This document shows, piece by piece, positions 45,901 through 56,874 of a stretch of DNA of 64,000 bases. The DNA is from Perca fluviatilis. Lineage: Eukaryota; Chordata; Actinopteri; Perciformes; Percidae. The notes below the pieces were generated by a model, which saw only the letters and a program-made list of their open reading frames with translations, ran no database searches and was not told where the DNA came from. The number at the start of each line of letters is the position of its first letter. Position 1 is the first letter of the stretch. Location of the stretch: contig NC_053123.1 of NCBI RefSeq assembly GCF_010015445.1, positions 1,240,001-1,304,000 of the forward strand, written 5' to 3'. The translations under genes and the position numbers were made by a program.

Positions 45901-47295
45901 CACAATTATGCGCGAGTTATCCCTAGAAACAGACAGTAAAATTAAAAACTTGACTAGGCCTACAAAATCTAGAACAGTGATGGAGCAAGTCAATGGAGGG
46001 AGAGGGAGGTCTCTGTGAAACTATTCACAACGCAGTCCCGCCAGTCCTGGCTTCGTCTCTGCATCCACACAAACCTCTGTAGTGAATTTAATAACCCCGC
46101 AAAAGACCAAAATAGCCTTAGTCACAGTCTTCAAAGTCTGACACTGTGCCCCCCTGAAACTGTTTGGGAAAGGATGGGAACTTTCAAAAAAATACCTGCC
46201 GGGTGATTGGATGAACCATCAGTCTATCACGTCAGCCACCGTTGTTTTGAACAAACAGTCGCAGCCGGCACACATGCAACTAAACATGCAGCTTCCAGTA
46301 GTTCCTCACTGAACGCTGATTGGTGCACTTCAGCTAACTCAGGACAATATTTTGTTGTAGTTCAATTAGTATTACTGTTATTATTATAAGTAACCCTCAT
46401 CCCCAGTAGCTTGAGAATACACTACATGTAGGTGAAGAGCTGTTGAGAGGTTTTCAAGTCTTTTTTTGTGTGTGTGAATAATCGTTGCTATCATAAATGC
46501 AGCACAGTCTACTGTTATTTAGGTTCTCCTGAGTAATGGAGTTGGCATGGTCTGCTGCCATAAAGCCTCATCACACAAGTATTGTGGGAGTTGTATGGCT
46601 TTATGCAGAATCAATACAAGTAGTGTGTGTTACTACTACTATTACTTTACGAATTAGTTAGTGTTCAAGTATTTGAAGTTTATCCTGATAAAGTATGTTT
46701 TTTATGTGAATAACCAGCCTCAGTCTTACTTAACAATATATTGAGTGGTAGCCAGTAAAAAGGACAATAGAAAGCAAAAAGAAACTTAAATCAACTTTTC
46801 TTCCAGACTTACTGTCCAGTTTCACAGAGGGACAGTTTTTTGGGGAAATGCCAGGCATACACATAAGTTAAAATAACATTTTGAACGAGCCACAAGAGAA
46901 ATAGATAGATTTTTATTGATACCAAAAAAATGGGAAATAACGGTGTGTAAATATAGGTTTGTATACAACTAAATGATTATTAGAAACAAAACAAAACAAA
47001 TAGGCATGTATTAATGAACACATCTGATTTCTGTAACACAAACATAATAGTGGCAAGGGAGTTGTGGTTTGAGTTCATTTAACTTGAAATTGAACTTGGC
47101 AATAATTGAACAGTAAAATCACTGCAGACTGCAACTAAACTTTATTTCTTTGTTAAAACCTCTCTCTGACCTTAGTGATCTCATAGAAACCTTCACTTCT
47201 GAGCTCTCCTTCCCTGGCAGAGTGTGGGTCTGGAGTGCCAGGCGCAGTGCAGGAGCTGACTGCCTAATGAGCAGCTGTCTAAGTACATCACACGC
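45901..47295. other. No gene recognised; reversed retroposon tail at about 46895-46935
   Basis: The minus strand of 46895-46935 reads ttggtatcaataaaaatcta tctat, like the tail at 61.2 kb, so a short retroposon 3' end may be present. Small plus-strand frames (46015-46389) have no domain. Confidence 0.4.
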
Positions 47296-47727
47296 TAGTC
47301 TCGCATTGCGAGACCTTCCTCCACAGCGCTGCGAAGGAAGGTCTGGCTAGTCCACACAGCATTCCGGGATGGGAGAAAAACATGCTCTGGTTTATTGGCA
47401 TTTCTTTAAACCAATCACAATCATCTTGGCCGGCGCCGAGAGCCGCACGGAGCAACGGCGCCTCTGCTAAACAGCCTCGGGAAGGAGTTCAAAAGTAGTT
47501 TTAGTCGTGCAACAGAAAACTCCGATTGGACAGATAGCTAGCTGTCTGGATTTACCCTGCAGAGATCTGAGGAGCAGTTAACCATAGTCCTCACAAATCC
47601 ACCAGAGGTTAGAACGCCAACACAAAGAAAGAGGAAGGGGACGGACATCTGGCTGAAAAGGACAGCCGGCAGAATTTCCAGCGGCACCGGAGCAATCCCA
47701 CAAGTAGAACGTTGTTGATATAGACTA
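47296..47727 (+). mobile_element. Short element family F, complete copy
   Basis: Runs from tagtctcgcattgcgagacc to gttgttgatatagacta. It contains 'ctggctagtccacacagcat', 'aaaccaatcacaatcatc', 'tctggatttaccctgcagag' and 'ggggacggacatctggctga'. Ends TAGTC/GACTA are inverted and begin and end with TA. Non-coding, 432 bp. Confidence 0.85.
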
Positions 47728-49524
47728 CCTTACTTCCTGCTTTACTGCCGTCAGAACTACTACGGCCATTAGAGGGCGCCGCCACTATAAACGTAAATAT
47801 AGGTGGTAATTGATGTGTCTCTACACTGACATAAAGCTAGAGTATGTGACAGCACAGTCACAGAGTTTGATGATTATATTGATATATGATTATATTAAGT
47901 GAGCTGGTGATCACAACAGATCATAGACAGAAACACTCAACACTAAATCCTCTGCTGTGTAAAATCCCTTGTTAAATTATGGTTTAGCACATTTGACTTT
48001 GCCACCTTTTATGTGAGTTAAGTCCTGGGATCAGTTTAAGCTCATGCACACTGAATACTGTAGTCATTCATGTAGTCAAAGAAGGTACCAGACTACTGTG
48101 GTGATCCCGTGACATGTCAGAAATGATGAAACACAGTGCAGCAATACAGGGAACACCTTCAATACTCCTTTGTGGGGTTCTTGCTATCTATCATCATAGA
48201 AAGAGCTGTGAACTCTATTTTACTTTGTTCCTTGGATGAGAGAATCATTCTCCACGGAAGCGTGTGAGAAAAAAAAGGTTAGATAACCGTCTCCTATACA
48301 CTTCACCTTAGTGAAACACCATCTCCTGGCTTCCTGTATCTAACAAATCCTGCAGAGGATCTCAGGCCAGGACAGGGGCGGAGCCGGTCCATTTTTTTAA
48401 GCCATTTCATCAGAGAATGCCTAAAACGTTCTTCAACGTTTTTTTCAACATTTCCTTAATTGCTTTCTTAGCCTTTTTTTTTTTTTTACGTTTTTGTTGC
48501 TTTTTTTACATCCTGTTTTGTATCTAATTGCTTTCCAATTGTCTTTATTATTCTGAAACCAGAACACAACCACTGGGCCAGGAGCTTGCGGAGGTCACTC
48601 CAGATGAAACCACTACGGATATTCGTGAGCTAATGCATGTTTATATAGTAGTAGTACCCGGCTGTTTCAGAGGGCCTCGGCTGTTGTGCAGCCTTAATGT
48701 GGAGCTACACCGCATCGCGTCTTCAGTGGGAGTCTCAAATGTGCTGTGACAAGCAGTACAACACGTGCGCTTTGTGCTTCCAGCGTGCGATGCAGCAGAC
48801 ACACACATCTGCCAGACGTGGCTGTGACCTCATCATAGACACATTATGAAGATCAAGTGTCGATGCTGAGTAAATGCCACAGTGTGGCAGGGGAGTTTAT
48901 AAAGATCAGCCTTTTCCATCAGCTGCCATAGAAATCTATCTTCCAGACTGGGGTCAAATGCTACGTGCACGCAATTCTTTACTTTTGAACGTCTCTGGAG
49001 TGACGAATGGGTCCACTGTGCAAATATCAGAACATTTAAAGAGCACAAGTATTTAGAAGACTATTTTTTTGTCCTTTTTCGCTGTGGCACCGACTGAATA
49101 AATTCAGGTTTATAGATGTGTTAAACTCCTCCCATCTGGGGCTGCACGCTCCCTCAGCTCATCATATCATCTAGGGGAGTTTCCCAGAAGGCATTGTGGT
49201 TTCTACCTTGAACTCCAGTGACACCATGACCTACCTTTGTCTCCTGAATATTTCATCAGTTTACAAAGGCAGGCAGAAAGCCGTTAAGGCACAGTGAGCG
49301 CTGACATGTTTCTTCTCTGTGGCTCTAAAGCCTGGTAATCAGATTTCACTTTTCACTCCATTACTCTGTCTGACATCGGGGGGTAATGTTAGCTGATTTC
49401 AGTTTGGTAGCGGGAGTTATTTTCCATTGACTTGGCAGATGCTGTCCAAAGGGACTTACATACATATTGGGAGCAATTTACTGTTTAGTGCTTCCAGTGT
49501 ATATGTATTTCTCTAACATACATT
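47728..49524. other. No gene; paralogous empty site at 47773-47800
   Basis: agggcgccgccactataaac at 47773 matches the sequence left of the hAT-type element at 17805 and continues as gtaaatatagg, similar to the right flank there. The rest is complex sequence with a T-rich tract near 48470. Confidence 0.5.
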
Positions 49525-49533
49525 GGGACCAAT

Positions 49534-50600
49534 TTGGGATTTAATGTCTTGCTCTCCAAGGGTCTAAACATGTCCAAGGTTGTGATGACTGATGTTGCTC
49601 TCTCTGATCATTCCTGTGTTTTCTTTAACGGCACTATCTCGGTGCCCAAAAGTGTTCAAACAAAGTTAATCAGAAAACGGTATATCACTGAAAACACCAG
49701 TGAATCATTCATTCAGCTTTTCTCCTCTACACCCACCCTCACTGGGGCCTCAGTCACTGAGCTGGTAGATAATTTCAACTGTAAAATTACGAATGTTATT
49801 GATGCCATTGCTGCCAATAAGGTCAAAGCTGTCTCTGGTAAGAAAAGATCTCCATGGAGAAATTTTATAGGTGTGAGAACAGAAAAAAGAGAGTGTCGAA
49901 AAGCTGAATGCAGTTGGCGAAAAACTAATCTCCAGGTCCATTATAACACTTATAAAGAGAGACTTCGCATTTATAATCTGGAACTAAGGAATGCAAGGCG
50001 ATCCTTTTTCTCTGACATTATCGCCAGAAACAATAATAATTCACGTGCTTTGTTTGCTACTGTTGATAGATTAACTAACCCTCCAGTACCGGTAGCATCT
50101 GAACTGTTGTCTACCGAGGCTTGCAACGACTTTGCCTCCTTCTTCACAGACAAAATTCAGAAAATTAGACAAACAGTCAGTGCCTCCATATCAAGTACAG
50201 GATGTGTGTTGTCACAGTGTGCACGAAAAACAAATTCCAACATGACACAATTTCATACGATCAACCTTAAAAACCTGGAGGACATTATACAACATCTGAA
50301 AACCTCCTCCTGTTGCCTTGGGATTCTACCAACGGGTGTTTTCAAAAATGTTTTGAATTGTTTGGCTTCTGATCTTCTACAGATTGTAAACACATCTGAA
50401 AACTGCAGTCATCAAGCCACTCCTAAAAAAGAACAATCTAGACACGTCACTAATGAGCAACTATAGGCCGATATCAAACTTTCCATTTTTAAGTAAAATC
50501 ATAAAAAAAGCGTTTTTTCAACAACTCAACCTTTTCTTATCACTAAACAACAGTTTTGATGCCTTCCAGTCAGGTTTTCGACCACAGCACTGAGACGGCT
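49534..50600 (+). pseudogene. L2-like ORF2, N-terminal part: endonuclease end and linker
   Basis: The frame opens GFNVLLSKGLNMSKVV then VALSDHSCVFF, the closing SDH motif of the APE endonuclease. A basic linker with EKRECRKAECSWRKT and LRNARRSFFSDII follows, then FADFFTDKI-like FASFFTDKIQKIRQ. After LLQIVNTS a deletion and frameshift occur. The expected SNYRPISN-type start of the reverse transcriptase is readable only in another frame (50455-50490). A further small deletion lies at 50586 (after RPQH), before the insertion point. No functional product. Confidence 0.8.
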
Positions 50601-51142
50601 CTTGTTAAAGGGGTGATAGAATGATTATATAGGGTATTTCACATTGTTCCTTATGGTCTCCTAATGGGGTATGTAACATTGGTTGGGCTGAAAATGGCCT
50701 GGTTGATATTTTATTGGCCCTTATGCATCCCTGTGTTTTGGCCCTATTTGTAACAAGAGCTTTTCTTCCAAATATGGTATGGTCATGAATATTTAGATGA
50801 GCTGCGCGCTGATTGGTTGAGTGACTTGCCATACGCACACATTAGAGACGCGCGCTGATTGGTTGAGCGAATCCCCAATACACATACATTAAAGAAGCGA
50901 CAGAATCTCATATTCCAGACACTGCAATGTTTCATTACCAAATTCACTTCTGAGACTTTTTTAAGCTCAAATATGGGCCGTTTTACAAAAATTTATGGCT
51001 AATTGCAAATTTGGTAAGACGTGTCGGACTTTAGGAGCTCCACACAGTCTGACGAGAAAGCGGCAGCCTGCTGGGCTCCATACCCAGGGCAAAGTCACCC
51101 TTTGTGGATACTGCACTACGGGGCTCCGCGGCCAGCTGCCGG

Positions 51143-51650
51143 CATAACTCTAATATATTTACGGTTTGAATTTCGTCACGCCACTTATATAACATCATTC
51201 CCCAATGTCTTATAAAGCTAAACGTTGTGTGCAATTTGATTTTAAGGCATTTTTATGAACGCGAGGCGTCTTTGTAGGACCAGCAGCTGCTTGCTATATG
51301 TCCCATTCATTACAATGGGGAAATACCGCAGCTAGCTAGCTACACTTTCGCCATAACTAAATTATATTTACAGTTTGAATTTCGTCCGCACCACTTATAT
51401 AACATCATTCCCCAATGTCTTATAAAGCTAACCGTTGTGTCCGATTTGATTTTAAGGCATTTTTATGAACGCGAGGCGTCTTTGTAGGACGAGCAGCTGC
51501 TTGCTATATGTCCCATTCATTACAATGGGGAAATATCGCAGCTTGCTCACTTTCGCATAACTAAAGTATATTTACAGTTTGAATTTCGTCACGGCATGAA
51601 TATTACAGGTCCGATTTCGGATTTCAATTGAATGTATTTTTGTGAATGTC
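51143..51650. repeat. Roughly 206-bp tandem repeat, about 2.5 units
   Basis: Units start near 51143, 51349 and 51556. Shared wording: acagtttgaatttcgtc, ttatataacatcattcccca, gaacgcgaggcgtctttgta and cccattcattacaatgggga. Part of the piggyBac-like element interior. Confidence 0.85.
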
Positions 51651-52069
51651 AGAGTTAGGAGGAGGCTAGCTAGCTCTCATTGATGGACTCCATCTCACTG
51701 CGGCTCTATCAAGAGGCGTTTATTTCCCCGATTGTTTGTTTAAATAACTCAACACACATACCCATTATAACTGGAAAGGCAAGATTAACTGGAACCTGCG
51801 GGCTGCGGTAACAAGCTCGCTGACACTGCGGTCAGGGCGGCGATGTAGCAACCCAGGCAGCACCAACACCGGCACTAAACTCCGACACACAGTCGGAGAA
51901 AATTTGCAATTAGCCATCCATTTTCGTAAAGCGGCCCATATTTGAGCTTTATATGGTTGATTTCTCGCATAAAAAATTTCAGAAGTGAATTTTGTAATGG
52001 AATAGCAGAGATCTGCGTGACCTAGCTAGATTCAGAAAACTACCTGATCTCAGGTCAGTTGTGTAGCCT

Positions 52070-52656
52070 CAACCCGTTCTCATTCCGAACTCGTAAAATA
52101 AGTACGTTTGGTCAGTGTCCTTCAGCGTCTGATGCGACGAAAAAGGCACCCTTCGGCGTATTTGTGTAAAGTACTGGGGAGAGCCGCAGTTGGATGAGAC
52201 TTAGCGAGTGGTATGTAATGGGAAATTGCTGTGTAAGGATGGTGGTTGGGGTGGTGGATGGGTAAAACACTGGACTCTCACTCAGGAGACTCGGGTTCGC
52301 GCCCCGCGTGTGGCGTTTTGTTTTCCCGGCTTTTCAGGCGTCCTTTTCCCGTTGTTTTTCTTTTGTTTCCCTCGTCTACGGCGTGTGTTTCCCGGCTTTT
52401 GAGGCGTCCCGTCCCCGTTGTTTTTCTCCTAAACCTAACCTCCGCGATTCCGTTATTGTCGCGCTTCACCCGCGGTGTGTTTCCCGGCTTTTGAGGCGTC
52501 CTTTCCCCGTTGTTTTTCTCCGAAAAAGGGACGGCAATAGTGGCGACCAAGCACGTTTACATGAGACGCTAAAGGAAACTTTTAACGTCAAATAAGAACG
52601 AGAAAGGCTCCTGACCGAACGTCCTTATTTTACGAGTTGGGTGTGAGAATGTGTTG
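52070..52656. mobile_element. 587-bp hAT-like element with 8-bp duplication and tRNA-like core
   Basis: TGTAGCCT is present at 52062-52069 and 52657-52664. Ends are inverted: CAACCCGTTCTCATTCCGAA and (from the right) CAACACATTCTCACACCCAA, continuing through ctcgtaaaataag and acgttyggtcag. The interior has a tRNA-like stretch and three copies of cccggcttttgaggcgtcc-type wording (52327, 52390, 52482). The CAAC termini and core wording link it to 12652-13223. Confidence 0.88.
52238..52308 (+). other. tRNA-Glu-like module (pol III box-like sequence)
   Basis: tggtggatgggtaaaacac could represent a D-arm/A-box region. It is followed by ctctcac, identical to the anticodon loop of tRNA-Glu(CTC) with the anticodon at 52277-52279, and then by gggttcgcgcccc, close to the B box GGTTCGANNCC. 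The stems do not pair well, so it is not a working tRNA. A related reversed version lies near 58680-58735. Confidence 0.5.
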
Positions 52657-52919
52657 TGTAGCCTATGTAAATGTTGGGGCGTGACCGTTCTCTTAATACA
52701 CCCATGGCTGTGACAAAGGTTCCGGTTTTTGGGAGGTTGACGTCAACTTCCAGCTTTGTTGGGATTCGCCCGTTTTCAGCGGCAGTTTCAAAAAATGAGA
52801 TTTTCATAGTAAAGGGGTGTCAATGGGATTTTGAGCTTCTATGTATGTCCTATTTACCCACCGAACTGTTGTTATTCAACTATGACAGGGTAAAATCGGT
52901 TTTGCATTCTATCACCCCT

Positions 52920-54078
52920 TTAAAGTCTTTAATTACATCCACTTAAACACAGATACTGGCAAAACTACAGTCTTAGTATTACTTGATCTCAGTGCTGCAT
53001 TTGATACAGTCGACCATGACATATTACTTGACCGATTGAAAAACTGGGTTGGTCTTTCTGGCTCAGTACTAAAGTGGTTTGAATCCTATTTAAAGAATAG
53101 GGAATACTTTGTGTCTATAGGTAATTATACATCTGAGCATACAAATATGACGTGCAGAGTTCCCCAAGGCTCTGTTCTGGGGCCTCTTCTGTTCAACATC
53201 TACATGCTTCCACTGGCTCAGATTATGGAAAACAACAAAATAAGTTACCATAGTTATGCGGATGACACACAAATTTACATAACCTTATCGCCAGGGAACT
53301 ATAGCCCAATACAACAACTGAATAAGTGCATTGAACAAATTAACGACTGGATGTGCCAGAACTTTCTTAAATTAAATGAAGAAAAAACTGAGGTGGTTGT
53401 TTTTGGAGCTAAAGAGGAACGTTTAAAAATCAGCGCTCAGCTTCAAACGACAATGTTAAAAACAACAGACAAAACCAGAAATCTTGTTGTAGTCATTGAC
53501 TCAGACCTGAATTTTAAAAGCCACATTAAGACAATCAGCCTATTATCACCTTAAACATATATCAAGGGTTAAAGGATTTATGTCTCAGAAGGATTTGGAA
53601 AAACTTGTCCATGCTTTTATCTTCAGTAGACTTGACTACTGTAACGGTGTCTTTACAAATCTCCCTAAAAAAATCAATCAGACAGCTGCAGCTGATTCAG
53701 AACGCTGCTGCCCGAGTCCTCACTAAAACCAGGAAAGTGGATCACATCACTCCAGTACTGAAGTCTCTACACTGGCTTCCAGTGCCTCAAAGAATTGATT
53801 TAAAAATACTTTTGCTGGTTTATAAATCATTAAACGGTTTATGGCCAAAATACATTTCTGATCTGCTACTACACTATGAGCCACCCATACCTCTCAGGTC
53901 ATCTGGGACAGGTCTACTTGATGTCCCCAGAGTCAGAACAAAACAGGGGGAAGCAGGGTTCAGTTTTTATGCTCCACATATCTGGAACAAACTCCCAGAA
54001 AACTGCAGGTTTGCTGCAACTCTCAGTTCTTTTAAATCAAGGCTGAAGACCTATCTTTTTGATCTTGCCTTTCTTTAA
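52920..54078 (+). pseudogene. L2-like ORF2, C-terminal part: reverse transcriptase palm to end
   Basis: Resumes after the insertion with [18 protein letters not shown] (52965-53020), continuing to [33 protein letters not shown] and [10 protein letters not shown], which hold the three catalytic Asp. Residue 41 of the 53036-53554 frame is Arg where Gly precedes VPQG in most relatives. The frame breaks at 53540 (small deletion). The last part (53605-54078) reads RQLQLIQNAAARVLTKTRK, HITPVLKSLHWLPV and APHIWNKLPENCR, the usual L2/CR1 C-terminal region. Confidence 0.85.
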
Positions 54079-55187
54079 ATAAACTATTTTATCTGCTTTT
54101 ATATGTTTATCTGTTTTAACTGCTCTTTCTTTAAATACGTATCTTTTTTTTATACTGAAGTTGACACTGTATGACATTATATAACTGCTCTTTAATGTTT
54201 AATTTGTTTTACTGCACTGTAACTTTTATTCACATGTTTTATCTCTCAGTTATTTGGGGTTCTAGTTAGATCAATTAATAGAATTGAATTTATGATTATT
54301 CCAGTGACATTTTGCAGAAACTGACATATTTCTGATTATTTCTTTGATACGGGTGTGACAATAGATTACAAAAGAGACAGGCTGTGGACTGTCAACAAAG
54401 TTAGTTTGATAACTAACAAAAGGGTCTGAAGACCAAAACAATTACAATTGAACAAAAATAGTCTGAGAAACTATTAAATTAAGAACAAAATAGTCTACGA
54501 AACTAGCACGTTTCCTGACTATTAAAGACCGGGTTTTGCAAGGTTTGCTGAAGAAAAGAACTAAGCCTTGTGGTGACGACTGCATTGAAAAAGAACTAAA
54601 GCTTCTGTAACTATGGGGAATGTATCCTCCATGTGAAGCATCTGGACCCATTGTTGGTGAGATGAACCAGAGATATGGACCGAACTGCTTGAGATGTCTG
54701 ACATATTGGTCCTTTCTTTAATTAACCTATTTTATCTGCTTTTATATGTTTAACTGTTTTAACTGTTCTTTATTAGCGTATTTTATCTCTCAGTTCTTTA
54801 CATTCTTATACTGCACTGTAAAATGTATTCTTGTCTTTTAAATTGTTTTCAATTGTTTTATAACTGCTCTTTCATGTTTTATGTAAAGCACTTTGAATTG
54901 CCCTGTTGCTGAAATGTGCTATATAAATAAAGCTGCCTTGCCTTGCTCAAGGACACTTTGTTATGTGGACAGAAGGAGCTGTGGAATAAACCAACATTCC
55001 TACAATAAAAACCTGAGCTAGAGCTTCCCCGTGATAACTGACGTATCCATCCTGTCAACGTCATTTTTAGTCAGCACAGAAGAGGTTAGTGCTAACTTAA
55101 AGCAGCAATAATCTACATTCTCTTTTAGTAATAATTGATCGGATTTCTTTGTGGAATGAAGCAATTTAGCGTCTTTCCACTAATTCA

Positions 55188-55334
55188 GTGGTTCCTAAAC
55201 TGGGGTGTGCACCCCCTATGGGGGACCCAGAGTTATATCAAGGGGGGGCATGGAGATGCTGAACATTTATGAATAATGCATGGTTCTGCTGAACTGCTAG
55301 CAAAGCATCGACACGTTTGTGAAAGGAATGCCAG
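55188..55334. repeat. hAT-like short element fragment
   Basis: 'cagtggttcctaaactgggg', 'tgtgcaccccctatggggga' and 'agggggggcatggagatgct' mark one end of a hAT-type repeat, cut off by the following repeat. Confidence 0.5.
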
Positions 55335-55700
55335 GCAGTGATGGAGTACTCAAGTCGCTATTCTCTGGACTCGTGACTCGACTTGGACTCTTGCATCGAT
55401 GACTTGGATTTGGACTCGAAGATTTATGAAATTGTACTCAAGCATTCATGAAATAGGACTCGGAAGTTGGGATGAAGTTTCTGATTACTCTTATGTGTAA
55501 TAGGCAGTGATGGAGTAGTCAAATCCTGGACTTGTGTCCGCCTCCGTAAACTCATGATTCGACTCTGACTCAAACTCAGGTAGTGGTGACTGGACTCGGA
55601 CTCAACTAGGAGTCTTCTTTTGTGATTTGGACTCAGACTTGAATGCTGGGGACTTAAGACTTGACTCGGAGTCCACAGTTGGTAACTTGACTAAAATGCT
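55335..55700. repeat. Two adjacent copies of a GACTCGGACT-rich short element
   Basis: 'ggcagtgatggagtactcaa' at 55335 and 'ggcagtgatggagtagtcaa' at 55503 start two similar segments. Both are rich in gactcggactc/ggactcg words. This suggests nested or tandem hAT-like short elements. Confidence 0.55.
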
Positions 55701-56345
55701 GCTACCAGGTAAATGTAGACAATGACGCTACACCAAACACCACAACTACCAAAACAAAGGCAAGAAAATATGTAATGGTGACCACAATTAAATCTAAGGA
55801 GCCTGATTCTGCTAATTATCTCTCTCTTTGCCCCTTTACAGAGAAACAGATGATCTCAATTCAATTCAAAGGGGCTTTACATTGTCAAAACACATGTGCA
55901 ATAAAAACAAAAATGTGCACACATTAGCCTAGTAATGATCTACCAGCATAAAGTGTAAACAGAGCTGTGTAACATGCAACATTGTAATCAAATATATAAA
56001 TGAAAATAGGTAATGTGTGGGTTTATACTCCAAAATTGTCATCATCCTTTTCCGTTTCCAGCTGTTGCAACTACAGGGAAAAACTCTAGAAACCCACTGA
56101 ACTGTACAGCACGTGCTCAGCAGCAAACAGCAGACAGAGACTAGCTGGTGAACATATAGAGCATCTAGATATTCTAGATATTTCCCTTAGGAGCTGGTGG
56201 AGACCAAAGCAGAGCTAAAAGAGCGAGAATATTTAAATAATATTCATCAGGTGGACAGAAACATGGCTGCCACTGAATGCTAATGTTGCTCCGAACTATG
56301 CAGATTTAAGAGATGTTACATCTGTCTATCAACTTATAATAACAG
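55701..56345. other. No feature recognised
   Basis: Complex AT-rich sequence without supported frames. Confidence 0.5.
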
Positions 56346-56396
56346 ATGTGCCGCTGTCATCTGTGCCGCTGTCATCTGTGCCGCTGTCATCTGTGC
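56346..56396. repeat. 15-bp tandem repeat, about 3.4 units
   Basis: tgtgccgctgtcatc repeated three times without change, then a partial unit. Confidence 0.9.
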
Positions 56397-56411
56397 TTGT
56401 CACAATTTTTG

Positions 56412-56874
56412 TAGTCTCGCATTGCCAGACCTTCATCCACAGAGCTGCGGAGGAGGGTCTGGCTAGTCCACACAGCATTCCGGGATGGGAGAAAAACATG
56501 CTCTAGTTTATTGGCATTTCTTTAAACCAATCACAATCATCATGGCGGGTGCTAAGCACCGGACGGAGCAATGGTGCCTCTGCTAAACAGCCTCAGAAAG
56601 GAACTTGTTATGGTGGAACGTGTACGTTTAAAGGTTGTTTTAGTTGTGCGAGAGAAAACTCAGATTGGACAGATAGTCTAGCTAGCTGTCTGGATTTACC
56701 CTGCAGAGATCTGAGGAGCAGTTAACCATAGTCCTCACAAATCTACTGGAGGTTAGAACACCAACACAAAGAAAGAGGAAGGGGACGGACATCCGGCTGA
56801 AATGAAAGACATCCGGCGAAAATTCCGGTGACACCCGAGCAATCCTGGAAGTGGAACATCGTGGATACAGACTA
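56412..56874 (+). mobile_element. Short element family F, complete copy
   Basis: From tagtctcgcattgccagacc to gtggatacagacta, 463 bp. Parallel to 47296-47727 throughout, but keeps about 30 bp (gttatggtggaacgtgtacg region) that the 47-kb copy lacks and that the 13.4-kb copy also has. Confidence 0.85.

Larger units (their letters stand above)
50609..52919. mobile_element. piggyBac-like element inside the L2-like LINE
   Basis: TTAA at 50605-50608 and 52920-52923, with perfect inverted ends AGGGGTGATAGAATG and CATTCTATCACCCCT. Length is 2311 bp, or 1724 bp without its own hAT-like insertion. Inside are a longer imperfect inverted pair (about 50930-51040 against 51885-52005, e.g. caaatatgggccgtttta) and a roughly 206-bp tandem repeat. 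No transposase frame, so non-autonomous. Confidence 0.92.
49525..54950 (+). mobile_element. L2-like LINE, 5'-truncated, split by nested insertions
   Basis: Begins within the endonuclease (VALSDHSCVFF) and ends with gtgctatataaataaagctg and a ccttgccttgc tail, like the stem-loop and short-repeat tails of L2-type LINEs. Removing the TTAA-flanked insertion 50609-52919 plus one TTAA rejoins homologous coding sequence. The 3' region contains a second, similar copy of part of itself (54710-54790 against 54065-54130). Either a second tail inserted or about 430 bp of unrelated sequence (54280-54705) is foreign. Confidence 0.85.

Noticed and set aside
52238..52308. Functional tRNA-Glu gene
   Set aside because: Anticodon and acceptor stems do not pair, there is no clear 3' T-run terminator, and it lies within a transposon. 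Retained only as a tRNA-like module.
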